Below are positions 54,176 to 64,000 of a stretch of 64,000 nt of DNA, one piece after another. Position numbers and translations under genes: made by a program. Under the pieces are notes generated by a model that saw only the letters and a program-made list of their open reading frames with translations, had not been told where the DNA came from and made no database searches. How positions within the stretch are numbered: position 1 is the stretch's first letter; the number at the start of each line of letters is the position of its first letter. The stretch is from Maritimibacter sp. Its GTDB lineage: Bacteria; Pseudomonadota; Alphaproteobacteria; Rhodobacterales; Rhodobacteraceae. The stretch lies in contig NZVC01000059.1 in the NCBI GenBank assembly GCA_002701395.1, positions 1 to 64,000 on the forward strand, in the 5' to 3' direction.

Positions 54176-54649
54176 ATGCGCAAAACCGCCTTCCCGCTTC
54201 TTGCCCTGCCCTTCCTTGCCCTGCCGTTCTCGGCGCTGGCACAGGATACCGCCCCCAGCGTTTCCGAAGTCGACGGCGCACGCATCCTGCAGCCGTGGGC
54301 GGTTCTCGAGGATGGCGGGCTTCAGGTTTACATGCGGATCGAAAATACCGGCAGCGTCGGCCTGTTGTTGTCGGGGGGCGAGACCGCCGACGGCGCCAAG
54401 CTTGCGCTGCAAGGCACCGAGATGAACGCGACGACAGCCGTGGCGATGGAGGAATTCCCGATCGCCCCCGGCGTGTCCATCGAGCTGGAACCGGACGCGA
54501 TGTACCTTGGGATGACCGACGCCTCTGACGTATCCGAGGGGGATCGCATCGAGGCCCGCATCTTCCTCGACACCGTCGAGGACGTCGAAGTCGAGATCGA
54601 GGTTTTCGCCGCAGGGACAAAGATGCACCCGTCCGACGCGGCAGAGTAG
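54176..54649 (+). CDS. PCu(A)C-like periplasmic protein with atypical metal site
   Basis: 157 residues with a signal peptide (MRKTAFPLLALPFLALPFSALA). The mature domain has the PCu(A)C order: LQVYMRIENTGS, then a Met-containing strand, IAPGVSIELEPDAMYLGM. In standard copper chaperones the last segment carries His-x-Met and an earlier His; here those positions read Met or other residues, and the only mature His is near the C-terminus (KMHP). It may bind copper through Met only or have lost that role. It is convergent with a lipoprotein gene. Confidence 0.75.
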   Translation: MRKTAFPLLALPFLALPFSALAQDTAPSVSEVDGARILQPWAVLEDGGLQVYMRIENTGSVGLLLSGGETADGAKLALQGTEMNATTAVAMEEFPIAPGVSIELEPDAMYLGMTDASDVSEGDRIEARIFLDTVEDVEVEIEVFAAGTKMHPSDAAE

Positions 54650-54695
54650 GCCCCGCCACCGGTCGGGACGTTAGTGCCCAAACCGTGCGACCGGG

Positions 54696-55199
54696 TCAGC
54701 AGCCTGTGGCGATCTCGAACGGGCCAGCCTGCGAGACTGCGCCGGTTTGATCCGCCGCCTCGACCTTCAGAATGCCGGTGAAGGGCGCTTCTGTCGCCAA
54801 GCTTAGCACCACGCTGTTGCGGATTGCGCCCGGCACCTCGGGTCGGAACAGAACGCGGATCTGTTCGTCCCCCGGTCCGCCGCCTTCCATCAGGGTAATA
54901 TCGCTGCCCGCCGGGGTCATCTGCGTGCCGTCCGCCAAAGCGCCGGACCACGTCAGGCGGGCGCTGTCCAGCCCGTCGGCATCGTACAGGCTGACCCCGA
55001 TCCGCGCGGGCCCGTCTGCCGTGCTGCAGCCGGGCATGGCCGCCGGGCGGCCTTCGGCATCGGGCATCGTGACGGCAATGGCCGGGCCATCCCCCCGCGC
55101 GCCCGGCGCAAGCCCGGACAGCAGCCCCTCCCCCCCGCCGGAGCAAGCGGCCAACATCAGCGGCAGGACTGACACGAAGCGTTGCATGAACGGCAGCAT
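54696..55199 (-). CDS. Lipoprotein of unknown function
   Basis: 167 residues from the ATG at 55199, or 163 from 55187; neither has a strong ribosome site. A lipobox (LMLAAC) follows a short hydrophobic stretch, so the protein is lipidated. The mature part is predicted beta-rich and its family is not recognised. A CCGGTCG/CGACCGG pair (54659-54665 and 54688-54694) near its stop may serve as a shared terminator with the convergent PCu(A)C-like gene. Confidence 0.65.
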   Translation of the reverse strand: MLPFMQRFVSVLPLMLAACSGGGEGLLSGLAPGARGDGPAIAVTMPDAEGRPAAMPGCSTADGPARIGVSLYDADGLDSARLTWSGALADGTQMTPAGSDITLMEGGGPGDEQIRVLFRPEVPGAIRNSVVLSLATEAPFTGILKVEAADQTGAVSQAGPFEIATGC

Positions 55200-55273
55200 A
55201 GCATGGCGCCGTGTCTCTGGCGAGAATCGCGCGGGCTTCTGCGGCATCTGACCAAGGCGCCGCCGGATCGGTG

Positions 55274-55420
55274 TCAGAGTTCGGCGCCCTCTGCCTGTTC
55301 GCGGGCGGACAGCTGTTCGGCGCGGCCCGGACGTCGGGTCCAGAACACGAAGACAAGATAGACGATCGCAAGCACGGCCATCGTCGCGGCGCCCGGCACA
55401 AGATAAGGGGAAAATTCCAT
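55274..55420 (-). CDS. 48-residue single-pass membrane protein
   Basis: A short frame from an ATG at 55420 with GGAGG 5 bases upstream. The product begins MEFSPYLVPGAATMAVLAIV, continues as a hydrophobic helix to VFVFW near residue 27, then has a TRR stop-transfer and a charged C-terminus (EQLSAREQAEGAEL). The ribosome site and membrane topology make it a credible small protein. The length and topology resemble CcmD or cytochrome-oxidase small subunits, but no partner genes are nearby. It lies 74 bases upstream of the lipoprotein gene on the same strand. Confidence 0.55.
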   Translation of the reverse strand: MEFSPYLVPGAATMAVLAIVYLVFVFWTRRPGRAEQLSAREQAEGAEL

Positions 55421-55828
55421 GACATCCTCCGATTACAGTCTCACGATGCAATCATTGCGGGTATTCACGGCTATTATGTGTCAATTCTCGGCCCGTGAAG
55501 GGGTGGTCGCGTAACAACCACCCCCTGAGGCGTCCGGCACGCAAGACTTGGCAGCGGTCGAGAATCATCGCGAAGACCGCGTAACTTGTGCGACGACTTG
55601 CCAGTTCATGAACAGCGCAAGCATCGACCAGAACGCCCGCCTGCCACGCAGCAACTGCATTGACCTTCGAAGACAGAACGTCGGAGCCGTTAATGCCTTT
55701 GGGGAAAACTTGACCATGTTGCCCGTTTCGCTTATGTCACGGCCTCGTCGAAGACAGGCAATCCGGCCTGTCGGGCCGCTCGAGTTACGCGGCCGTTGTC
55801 ACAGCCGCACCAAACTCGAAAGGGCTAC
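55421..55828. other. 408-bp spacer upstream of the DEAD-box helicase
   Basis: The spacer contains a hairpin GGGGTGGT-N9-ACCACCCC (55500-55524), the candidate helicase promoter at 55710-55738, and a leader hairpin GACAGGC-AATCCG-GCCTGTC (55753-55772). A 94-codon open frame from 55548 has no recognisable product. The structured leader could affect expression of the helicase. Confidence 0.5.
55710..55738 (+). promoter_or_regulatory. Candidate promoter of the DEAD-box helicase gene
   Basis: TTGACC (55710-55715) and TATGTC (55733-55738) are 17 bases apart. The -35 matches five of six consensus positions; the -10 is weaker. Transcription would start near 55745, giving a leader of about 85 bases with a 7-bp hairpin. 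Confidence 0.4.
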
Positions 55829-57277
<1,449 letters not shown>

Positions 57278-57294
57278 CGCGCCGCCGCGAGACC

Positions 57295-57328
57295 CCGGCC
57301 GCGTTCATTTTGAAATGCGGCCGGTTTT
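57295..57328 (+). terminator. Terminator of the DEAD-box helicase gene
   Basis: CCGGCCGC (57295-57302) and GCGGCCGG (57317-57324) form an 8-bp stem, with an inner CATTT/AAATG extension, followed by TTTT at 57325-57328. It lies 18 bases after the stop. Confidence 0.75.
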
Positions 57329-57394
57329 AACGCGCCCTTCACCCCTGCCCCGCTAGAACCGCCCCCGAATTGGGTGTCAGGATTCAGTCAGGGC

Positions 57395-57715
57395 ATGAAA
57401 CTTAGCGACTTCATGGATGACCGGCGCGTGCCGCTCGCGCTTTCCGCCCGGATTGAAACCGGCGAAGGCGGCTATGATGCGACGGTCACCGACCTGTCCT
57501 ATGGCGGCGCCTGTCTTGAGGCGCCGGAAACACCCGAGGTTCTGCCAAAAGGCACCCTCTTTCTGACCATCGACGATCTTGGGACATTCGATGTCCTGTT
57601 CCGCTGGCGCAAAGACCGCCGCATCGGCGTGTCCTTCGTCCGCGAACACGATGCACGCCCCCGGCTGGAAGCGTTCTTCGCCAGCCGCGGGATCAGCCTT
57701 GGCGCGGGGGACTGA
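57395..57715 (+). CDS. PilZ-domain protein
   Basis: 106 residues from the ATG at 57395, or 113 from a GTG at 57374. A single PilZ domain is suggested by DDRRVPLALSAR and TDLSYGGACLE. The DxSxxG half of the cyclic-di-GMP motif is intact, but the upstream RxxxR is imperfect (RRVPL), so nucleotide binding is uncertain. PilZ proteins usually act as cyclic-di-GMP effectors in motility or polysaccharide control. It stands alone between the helicase and a 443-bp spacer. Confidence 0.78.
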   Translation: MKLSDFMDDRRVPLALSARIETGEGGYDATVTDLSYGGACLEAPETPEVLPKGTLFLTIDDLGTFDVLFRWRKDRRIGVSFVREHDARPRLEAFFASRGISLGAGD

Positions 57716-58158
57716 CGCTCCACGGTGAATGACGCCCCAGGGCGGGCGCGCGGGCAGAAGGCCGCATCCGACATGCAACCGGCGTTGACTGGCCGGGGAT
57801 CCCCGACCACCCAAGCGGGCCCCGTCCGGACACCTTGCCCGCCCAATCCGGCTGGCGCGCCGCAGGGTCCCGTTCGTCATCCCCTATCGGACGGACCAGA
57901 CTGCGGCGCGCCGCCTTGATCGGATCTTTCCAACGCGCGGACCAACCAATCCCGACCACACCACGAAAAAGGCCGACGCCCTGATGGCGCCGGCCAAAAA
58001 ACTCGTACTCTTATTTGTACACACCGGGCGCGCCGGTCTTGGACAAAACACGTAATTTGTTATCTTCTCACCGCAAAAGCGGACGTGTTCTTGTTCAAAG
58101 CCTGTAATCTATACGCCGGACCCGCCGCTCCGGATGACCTCCGGACCGGCGGCAACGC
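57716..58158. other. 443-bp spacer between the PilZ and osmC genes
   Basis: No convincing gene is seen; a 64-codon frame at 57725 has no recognisable product. The right part is less GC-rich (58000-58110). Two hairpins lie downstream of osmC: one at 58122-58152 with arms CCGCCG and CGGCGG, and the terminator at 57966-57995. A small RNA in the AT-richer part is possible, but no specific evidence supports it. Confidence 0.45.
57966..57995 (-). terminator. Terminator on the minus strand, downstream of osmC
   Basis: GGCCGACGCC (57971-57980) and GGCGCCGGCC (57986-57995) form a 10-bp stem with one A-C mismatch and a CTGAT loop. On the minus strand it is followed by TTTTT. It lies about 165 bases beyond the osmC stop. 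A-runs on both sides would also allow weak termination from the other strand. Confidence 0.65.
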
Positions 58159-58578
58159 TTAGGCGAGCTTTGCGTCCAGCGTGATTTCCGCGTCGAACAG
58201 CTTCGACACCGGGCAGCCTTCCTTGGCTTTGCCGGCGGCTTCCTGAAACTTGGCGTCATCCCCACCGGGGATCGAGGCCGTCAGGTCCAGATGAACCTTG
58301 GTGATCGTCAGGCTGCCGGGATCAAGCGTGACCTTGGCGGTCGTCTCGATGCTGTCGGCAACCATGTCGTAGTCGCCAAGGATGTTCGACAGCGCCATCG
58401 AGAAGCACGCCGCGTGCGCCGCGCCCAGAAGCTCTTCGGGGTTGGTGCCCTTGCCGTCCTCGAACCGGGTGTTGAACCCATAGGGCTGGTCGCTGAGGAC
58501 GCCCGTCTCTGTCGAGATAAAGCCCTTGCCGTCTTTCAGACCGCCGGACCATTTCGCGGAACCGGTTTTGTGGATCAT
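58159..58578 (-). CDS. osmC: OsmC-family peroxiredoxin
   Basis: 139 residues with the two redox cysteines, Cys58 (GAAHAACFSMAL) and Cys122 (KEGCPVSK), the catalytic pair of OsmC/Ohr hydroperoxide reductases. The sequence is nearer the OsmC branch (TNPEELLGAAHAACF). It reduces organic hydroperoxides using the dihydrolipoamide system. The ATG at 58578 is 6 bases from AGGAGG; an earlier in-frame ATG at 58584 directly abuts it. Confidence 0.9.
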   Translation of the reverse strand: MIHKTGSAKWSGGLKDGKGFISTETGVLSDQPYGFNTRFEDGKGTNPEELLGAAHAACFSMALSNILGDYDMVADSIETTAKVTLDPGSLTITKVHLDLTASIPGGDDAKFQEAAGKAKEGCPVSKLFDAEITLDAKLA

Positions 58579-58654
58579 GTCCATCCTCCTGTCATGTCGC
58601 CAGACAGGTAGGCTGGCGGGGGCGTTCGTCACCCCCGCCGCCGAGAATTTTCCG

Positions 58655-60319
58655 TCAGGAGATCCGGCTGAGGACGATGGTGACCTCGGGCTTCTTGCCG
58701 ATCTCGTCCTGCGCCGTCTTGCGCACGATCCGACGCATCGCCTCGTCCAGCTTGTCGTCGTTACGCAGGGTCTTGGCATCGGCACGGTTCAGGAACTGGC
58801 TTAGGTCCTCTTCCATGACGTCGACCAGCGGCGACCGGCTGATACCGGTTTCCGGCAGGCCCGTCACCTCGCACCACGGGTCGCCGACCGGCTCGTCATC
58901 CTCGAGGATGGCAGTCACCGTGACGTGGCCGTAAAGGGCCATCCGGATACGGTCGCGAATGATGCCGTCCAGCGCACCGATCAGGACGATCCCGTCCTTA
59001 TAGGTGCGGCCCGCCTCGACATAGCCCGCGATCTGCGGCGCGTCGCCGGTCAGGTCCACCATCGTGCCGTTCGGGGCGATCACCCCCGGCAGGCCGGACT
59101 CTTGCCCCAGCGCGACATGGGCCCTCAGGTGGCGGTGTTCGCCGTGCATCGGGACCAGCATCTTGGGCTTGATCAGACCGTGGACGAAGGCCAGATCCGG
59201 CCGGTTCGCGTGGCCCGAAACGTGATACAGACCGCCGCTGTCATCGACCACGTCGACGCCCATCTCGCTGAAGGCGTTCACGATCTTGGCCACGCCGCGT
59301 TCGTTGCCCGGAATGACCTTGGACGAAAACAGGAAGGTGTCGCCCTCTTTCAGCTCCAGACCAAGGTACTTGCCGCGCGAAAGCTGCGCCGAGGCGGCGC
59401 GATGCTCGCCCTGGCTGCCCGAGGTCAGAAGCATCAGGTTCTCACGCGGGATCGACGCGGCATCCTCTGGGCTGACGACCGTGGGGAAGTTGGTCAGCAC
59501 GCCGGTCTCGATCCCGGCTGTCACCATGCGCCGCATGGCGCGGCCCAGCAGCACGATGGACCGCCCCGCCGCCTGCCCCGCCTCGGCCAGCGTTTTAAGA
59601 CGAGCGATGTTGCTAGCGAAAGTGGTCGCCGCGACCATGCCGGGCGCCGCCGCGACAAGGTCACGGATGGCGTCGGGCAGATCGGATTCCGACGGGCCCG
59701 GTTTCGGGCTGAACACGTTGGTGGAATCGCAGACCAGCGCCTGCACCCCGTCCTTCGCGATGTCGGCCCACATGTCGTCGTCGAACGGCTCGCCCACGCC
59801 GGGCGCGCGGTCCAGCTTGAAGTCGCCGGTGTGCACAACGCGGCCATGCGGCGTGTCGATCACCAGCCCCGAGCTTTCGGGGATCGAGTGCGAAATCGGC
59901 GCGAAGCCCACCGTGAACGGCCCAGCGGTCACGGTTTCCGGCCACGGCGACACGGTGATCACGTCTTCCGGGTCAAGCCCGGCCTCTTCCATCTTCATAC
60001 GGCCAAGGTGCGCGGTGAAGGCACGGGCATAGACCGGCGCCTTGATCATCGGCAGCAGCATCGCCAGCGCGCCGATGTGATCTTCGTGCGCGTGAGTGAT
60101 GAACACGGCCTCGACGCGGTCGGCGCGCTCTTGCAGCCATTCGACATCAGCCATGATCAGGTCGACACCCGGGGTGCTGTCCATGTCGGGGAACGTCACG
60201 CCAAGGTCGACGACGATCAGCCGTTCCTCGTTCTCGGGACCGACGCCGTAGACATAGGTGTTCATCCCGATCTCGCCGGCGCCGCCGAGGGGAAGATAGA
60301 TCAGCCGGCTCTGGCTCAT
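58655..60319 (-). CDS. rnj: Ribonuclease J
   Basis: 554 residues with metallo-beta-lactamase and beta-CASP domains. The zinc site HAHEDH gives His76, His78, Asp80 and His81; VHTGDFKLD and SGHANRP are further motifs. RNase J acts as a 5'-to-3' exonuclease and endonuclease in RNA decay and rRNA maturation. Its start overlaps the coaX stop by 4 bases. The order nuoN-birA-coaX-rnj is conserved in alphaproteobacteria. Confidence 0.94.
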   Translation of the reverse strand: MSQSRLIYLPLGGAGEIGMNTYVYGVGPENEERLIVVDLGVTFPDMDSTPGVDLIMADVEWLQERADRVEAVFITHAHEDHIGALAMLLPMIKAPVYARAFTAHLGRMKMEEAGLDPEDVITVSPWPETVTAGPFTVGFAPISHSIPESSGLVIDTPHGRVVHTGDFKLDRAPGVGEPFDDDMWADIAKDGVQALVCDSTNVFSPKPGPSESDLPDAIRDLVAAAPGMVAATTFASNIARLKTLAEAGQAAGRSIVLLGRAMRRMVTAGIETGVLTNFPTVVSPEDAASIPRENLMLLTSGSQGEHRAASAQLSRGKYLGLELKEGDTFLFSSKVIPGNERGVAKIVNAFSEMGVDVVDDSGGLYHVSGHANRPDLAFVHGLIKPKMLVPMHGEHRHLRAHVALGQESGLPGVIAPNGTMVDLTGDAPQIAGYVEAGRTYKDGIVLIGALDGIIRDRIRMALYGHVTVTAILEDDEPVGDPWCEVTGLPETGISRSPLVDVMEEDLSQFLNRADAKTLRNDDKLDEAMRRIVRKTAQDEIGKKPEVTIVLSRIS

Positions 60320-61089
60320 GCGTTTTCCTTGTTGTAGCGATGGATCACGGTCAGGCCGTGCATCGTCAAATCATCTTCAATATCGTCGAACAGCACCTCG
60401 CCGCTGGCGAACAGGGGCGCAAGCCCCCCGGTGCCGACGATCCGCATCTCGCGGTCGTATTCGCCCTTGATCCGGGCCGTAACCTCTCGGACCAGACCGA
60501 TGTATCCCCAGAACACACCTGTCTGCATGCACGCAACCGTATTCGTGCCGATCACCTTTTGCGGCCGCGTCACGTCGACGTGCGGCAGGGCCGCCGCAGC
60601 CATGTGCAACGCCTCAAGCGACAGGTTCACACCGGGGGCGATCACGCCGCCGACATAGGCGCCGTCATGGGCCACCACGTCGAAGGTCGTGGCGGTGCCG
60701 AAGTCGACCACGATGATGTCGCCGCCATGCCTGTCGAAGGCGCCGGCCGTGTTCACCAGCCGGTCCGGCCCCACCTGCGTGCCCGCATCGACGCGCGGCT
60801 GAACCGGCAGCAGGCAGTCGGGCTTGCCCACCACATAGGGCCGCGTGTCGAAATAGCGATCGCACAGAACGCGCAGGTTGAAGACCACGCGCGGGACGGT
60901 GGACGACACGATGACGTCGCCGATTTCGATCGGAACGCCGCGATGTTCCATCAACTGGCTGAACCAGACCCAGTACTGGTCCGCGGTACGCTGGTGTTCC
61001 GTCGCGGTGCGGAAAGTGGCGACGAACTCGCTGCCGTTCCAGACCGAGAACACGGTGTTGGTGTTGCCGCAGTCGATGCAAAGAAGCAT
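60316..61089 (-). CDS. coaX: Type III pantothenate kinase
   Basis: 257 residues. The phosphate-binding DCGNTNTVF starts at Asp6, and VDFGTATTFD is the second actin-fold motif; GVIAPGVNLSLEAL is typical. CoaX phosphorylates pantothenate, the first step of coenzyme A synthesis, and needs a monovalent cation. It overlaps rnj by 4 bases and starts 10 bases after the birA stop. Confidence 0.95.
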   Translation of the reverse strand: MLLCIDCGNTNTVFSVWNGSEFVATFRTATEHQRTADQYWVWFSQLMEHRGVPIEIGDVIVSSTVPRVVFNLRVLCDRYFDTRPYVVGKPDCLLPVQPRVDAGTQVGPDRLVNTAGAFDRHGGDIIVVDFGTATTFDVVAHDGAYVGGVIAPGVNLSLEALHMAAAALPHVDVTRPQKVIGTNTVACMQTGVFWGYIGLVREVTARIKGEYDREMRIVGTGGLAPLFASGEVLFDDIEDDLTMHGLTVIHRYNKENA

Positions 61090-61099
61090 GGCCGCCTCC

Positions 61100-61867
61100 C
61101 TAGAAGAACAAGTCGGCCGCTGCGATGTCGCGCGGTCCGGCGGAGGTTTGCAGGATCATATGGCCCGCGTCGTCGATACCAAGGAACCGCCCCGTCAGTT
61201 CCGTGTTCGGAAGACGCGCGGTCACCGCCTCGCCCATGCGCGCCGCGCGCTGCAACCACGCGGTGCGGATCGGGCCGAAGCCGTAGGTGGTGAACTGATC
61301 CTCCCAGCGGGCGAAGGCCGGGGCCAGCGTGCGGAGAAAGGCCTGCGGCGGCACCAGCGTGTCGCACTCTTGCGCAAGGCAGACGGGCGGCGTCGCGCCG
61401 GGCTCGACCAGTTCAGCCGTCGGTGCCTGCGACAGGTTCACGCCGATGCCGATCGACAGGGCACCGCCCGGAAGCGATTCCAGCAAAATACCGGCAACCT
61501 TGCCGCCGTTCAGCAGCACGTCGTTGGGCCATTTCAGGGCGAACTGTCCCCGCGTACCGCACCGCGCGACGAAAGCGTCGTGCAGGGCCAGCGCCGTGGT
61601 GAAGGACCGCAGCGCGGCTTGCGCGGGGTCGCCCGCGTGGGGAAGCACAAGGGTGGCCGCGAAATTACCGGGGGGGTGCTGCCAAGCGCGGCCGCGGCGA
61701 CCGTGGCCCGCCGTCTGGTGACGCGCCAGGATCCAGGCGGGTCCGGCCAGGTCGGGGGCGCGCCGCCGGGCCTCGGCCATCGTGCTGTCGGTTTCCTCCA
61801 GCAGCAAGCGGTCGTATCCGTCGGGCCAGGCGCTGCCCGCCCCGACGGTGGCGGGATCAGTGGACAA
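61100..61867 (-). CDS. birA: Biotin--[acetyl-CoA-carboxylase] ligase
   Basis: 255 residues, the catalytic and C-terminal domains only. TDSTMAEA, the biotinyl-AMP loop GHGRRGRAW and [19 protein letters not shown] are the family signatures. There is no N-terminal helix-turn-helix, so it is a ligase without the repressor function of E. coli BirA. Its first 11 bases overlap the nuoN 3' end, so expression is coupled to complex I. Confidence 0.94.
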   Translation of the reverse strand: MSTDPATVGAGSAWPDGYDRLLLEETDSTMAEARRRAPDLAGPAWILARHQTAGHGRRGRAWQHPPGNFAATLVLPHAGDPAQAALRSFTTALALHDAFVARCGTRGQFALKWPNDVLLNGGKVAGILLESLPGGALSIGIGVNLSQAPTAELVEPGATPPVCLAQECDTLVPPQAFLRTLAPAFARWEDQFTTYGFGPIRTAWLQRAARMGEAVTARLPNTELTGRFLGIDDAGHMILQTSAGPRDIAAADLFF

Positions 61868-63296
61868 GGGCCGCTGCCGCTGCCGCTGCCGGGCCCTCGA
61901 TGCCGAAGAGGTTCACGACCCCCAGCAGCATCACCGCGGCCGCGATCATCAGCAGTGCCCATTGCGGAGCGGGCATCGCGCCGTCCAGCGCCTCGCCCTC
62001 CTCGCCGAAGTACATGTAGTACACGATGCGCAGGTAGTAGAACGCGCCGATCACCGAAGCGATCACGCCCGCGACCGCCAGCCACGCCATGTTGGCGTCG
62101 ACCGCCGCGCGCAGCACGTAGAACTTCCCGAAGAAGCCCACCAGCGGCGGCACACCCGCCATCGAGAACATCAGGATCAGCACCGCAAGCGCCTTCAGCG
62201 GCTCGCGTTTGGAATACATGTTCAGCGCGCGGATGTCGGTGACGATGCGGCCATCGCGTTGCATCGACAGGATGAAGGCGAAGGTGCCGACGTTCATGGT
62301 GATGTAGATCGCCATGTAGACCAGCATCGCCTGCACACCGAATTCGGTGCCGGACGCAAGGCCGATCAGGGCAAAGCCCATGTGGGTGATCGATGAATAG
62401 GCCATCAGCCGCTTGATGTCGCGCTGGCCGATCGCCGCGACCGAACCAAGGAACATCGACGCCACCGCAAGGAACGCCACGATCTGCCCCCAGTCGCCGG
62501 TGGCAGAGCCGAAGGCGTCATGCACCAGCCGCGCGAACAGGGCCATCGCGGCCATCTTGGGCGCTGTGGCGAAGAAGGCGGTGATCGGGGTCGGCGCGCC
62601 TTCGTAGACGTCGGGCGTCCACATGTGGAACGGCACGGCCGAGACCTTGAACGCCAGACCGGCCAGCAGGAACACAAGGCCGAACAGCAGGCCCAGCGGC
62701 ATCTCACCCTCGCCCGCGGCCTGGATAATGCCCGCGAACTCCGTGGTGCCCGAGAAGCCATAGGTCAGCGACGCGCCGTACAGCAGAAGACCGGACGACA
62801 GCGCGCCCAGCACAAAGTACTTCAGGCCCGCCTCGGTCGATTTGACGCTGTCGCGGCGCAGCGAGGCGACGACGTACAGCGCCAGCGACTGCAGCTCCAG
62901 CCCCATGTACAGCACGATCAGGTCCCCGGCCGAGACCATGACGCACATGCCCACGGCGGCCAGCGCCACCAGCAGCGGATACTCGAACCGCAGCAGGTCG
63001 CGTTTCTGCATGTAGTCCTGGCTCATGACCAGAACGGCTGCGGCGGAGACAAGGATCACGATCTTCGAGAACCGCGCAAAGGCGTCGTCGCGGAACAGCC
63101 CGTCGAACGCAAGGTTCGCGCCCTCGCCGTTCAGGCCGATGTACAGGGCGAGGATCAGGAAGATGCCCGCGGTGCCCCAGACCATCATCGGCGCGGTCTT
63201 GTCCTTGCCGGTGTAGACGGCGAACAGCAGGGCCGCCATCGCGAAGATCGCCAGGATGATCTCCGGCAGGAGGATCGAGAAATCGGCAGAGGTCAT
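61857..63296 (-). CDS. nuoN: NADH-quinone oxidoreductase subunit N
   Basis: 479 residues with about 14 membrane helices of the Mrp-antiporter-like family. [20 protein letters not shown] is the conserved discontinuous-helix region with the key Lys. NuoN is one of three proton-pumping subunits of complex I. It is 3 bases after nuoM and overlaps birA by 11 bases, as the last nuo gene of the operon. Confidence 0.95.
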   Translation of the reverse strand: MTSADFSILLPEIILAIFAMAALLFAVYTGKDKTAPMMVWGTAGIFLILALYIGLNGEGANLAFDGLFRDDAFARFSKIVILVSAAAVLVMSQDYMQKRDLLRFEYPLLVALAAVGMCVMVSAGDLIVLYMGLELQSLALYVVASLRRDSVKSTEAGLKYFVLGALSSGLLLYGASLTYGFSGTTEFAGIIQAAGEGEMPLGLLFGLVFLLAGLAFKVSAVPFHMWTPDVYEGAPTPITAFFATAPKMAAMALFARLVHDAFGSATGDWGQIVAFLAVASMFLGSVAAIGQRDIKRLMAYSSITHMGFALIGLASGTEFGVQAMLVYMAIYITMNVGTFAFILSMQRDGRIVTDIRALNMYSKREPLKALAVLILMFSMAGVPPLVGFFGKFYVLRAAVDANMAWLAVAGVIASVIGAFYYLRIVYYMYFGEEGEALDGAMPAPQWALLMIAAAVMLLGVVNLFGIEGPAAAAAAALVH

Positions 63297-63299
63297 GGC

Positions 63300-64000
63300 T
63301 TAGTGCCCCGCTTCTACGTTGGCTGTGCTATCGGCGACGGCCGTGGTGCCGCCGTCCCAAGCCGCGACGGCGGCCTGGTTGTCGGAAATCAGCGCCTCGA
63401 CCGAGGGGCCGATGATATCGGTGACAAGGCTGGGATAGACGCCCAGCAGCAGGGTCATCACCACGAGCGGGGCGAAGATCGCCTTCTCGCGGCGGGTCAT
63501 GTCGGTGATCGAGCGCAGGCTTTCCTTGATCAGGTCGCCCATCACGACCCGGCGGTACAGCCACAGGGCATAGCCAGCCGACAGGATCACGCCGGTACAG
63601 GCGATGACCGCGACCCAGGTGTTGGCCTGGAACATGCCCATCAGGGTCAGAAACTCGCCCACGAAGCCCGAGGTGCCCGGCAGGCCGACGTTCGCCATCG
63701 TGAACAGCATGAAGATCAGCGCATAGGCCGGCATCCGGTTCACCAGACCGCCATAGGCGTCGATGTCGCGGGTGTGCATCCGATCATAGATCACGCCGAC
63801 GCACAGGAACAACGCGCCCGACACGAAGCCGTGGCTGATCATCTGGAAGATGGCGCCGTCGATGCCCTGCTGGTTCGCCGCGAAGATCCCCGCCGTGACA
63901 TAGCCCATGTGGGCCACGGACGAATAAGCGATCAGCTTCTTCATGTCCTGCTGCGCCAGCGCCACCAGCGACGTGTAGACGATGGCGATGGCCGACATCC
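63300..64000 (-). CDS. nuoM: NADH-quinone oxidoreductase subunit M, 3' part
   Basis: The C-terminal 233 residues of NuoM; the 5' part lies beyond the right edge. [24 protein letters not shown] carries the conserved Lys of the proton channel, and [24 protein letters not shown] is the typical helix 11-12 region. It is a proton-pumping membrane subunit of complex I. An internal Met at 63998 is not the start. Confidence 0.95.
   Translation of the reverse strand, partial: MSAIAIVYTSLVALAQQDMKKLIAYSSVAHMGYVTAGIFAANQQGIDGAIFQMISHGFVSGALFLCVGVIYDRMHTRDIDAYGGLVNRMPAYALIFMLFTMANVGLPGTSGFVGEFLTLMGMFQANTWVAVIACTGVILSAGYALWLYRRVVMGDLIKESLRSITDMTRREKAIFAPLVVMTLLLGVYPSLVTDIIGPSVEALISDNQAAVAAWDGGTTAVADSTANVEAGH

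Overview
The window looks like a chromosomal segment of a marine-type Rhodobacteraceae (Roseobacter-group) alphaproteobacterium. The evidence is the high-GC coding sequence throughout, the trpGDC-moaC-moeA-lexA-comEC-gltX-gltA and nuoMN-birA-coaX-rnj gene orders, an alphaproteobacterial GAAC-N7-GAAC SOS box in front of lexA, a SelD fused to an NADH-dehydrogenase-like flavoprotein, and several Hint-domain (Hedgehog/intein type) proteins. No rRNA, tRNA, CRISPR array, transposase, integrase or prophage gene was seen. The genus cannot be given from the sequence alone.

Layout. 1-10 kb is core metabolism and repair: a truncated envelope-type gene, then tightly coupled trpG-trpD-trpC-moaC-moeA, SOS-controlled lexA, convergent comEC, gltX and gltA. 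10.5-15.1 kb has a di-heme cytochrome c peroxidase and a convergent selenium pair, selD (fusion) and mnmH, for tRNA 2-selenouridine. 15.2-17.9 kb is a Kef-type K+/H+ antiporter with its quinone reductase partner. 17.9-24.1 kb is a homoprotocatechuate meta-cleavage operon (hpaFE, two unrelated extradiol dioxygenases, hpaG, hpaH) facing the MarR regulator hpaR. 24.2-34.4 kb has an SH3-domain protein, then polyamine functions: an aminotransferase, an MDR oxidoreductase/LysR pair, potFGHI and a gamma-glutamylpolyamine synthetase-like protein. 34.6-37.2 kb is surE-pcm-nlpD. 40.6-43.1 kb is tatABC plus a DUF815 ATPase on the opposite strand.

The accessory part is the set of Hint proteins. One large RTX-Hint protein lies at 37.5-39.9 kb. 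Four more lie in a block at 46.4-52.2 kb, between an SDR gene and prfC: one with an apparently damaged Hint site, two lamin-tail-like/Hint paralogues, and one that joins a putative V8-like serine protease, RTX repeats and Hint. None has a recognisable signal peptide and no type I exporter is in the window. This family is the best candidate for poorly described biology here.

52.3-64 kb returns to core genes: prfC, a PCu(A)C-like protein, a lipoprotein, a 48-residue membrane protein, a DEAD-box helicase, a PilZ protein, an OsmC protein, RNase J, coaX, birA, nuoN and the 3' part of nuoM.

Non-coding structure includes a triple LexA half-site array, a lexA terminator that lies inside the convergent comEC coding sequence, palindromic operators in front of hpaF and the LysR gene, three copies of a 23-nt intergenic repeat, and two perfect 22-bp palindromes between potH and potI. 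Product names are from recognition of the translated sequences; no database search was run.
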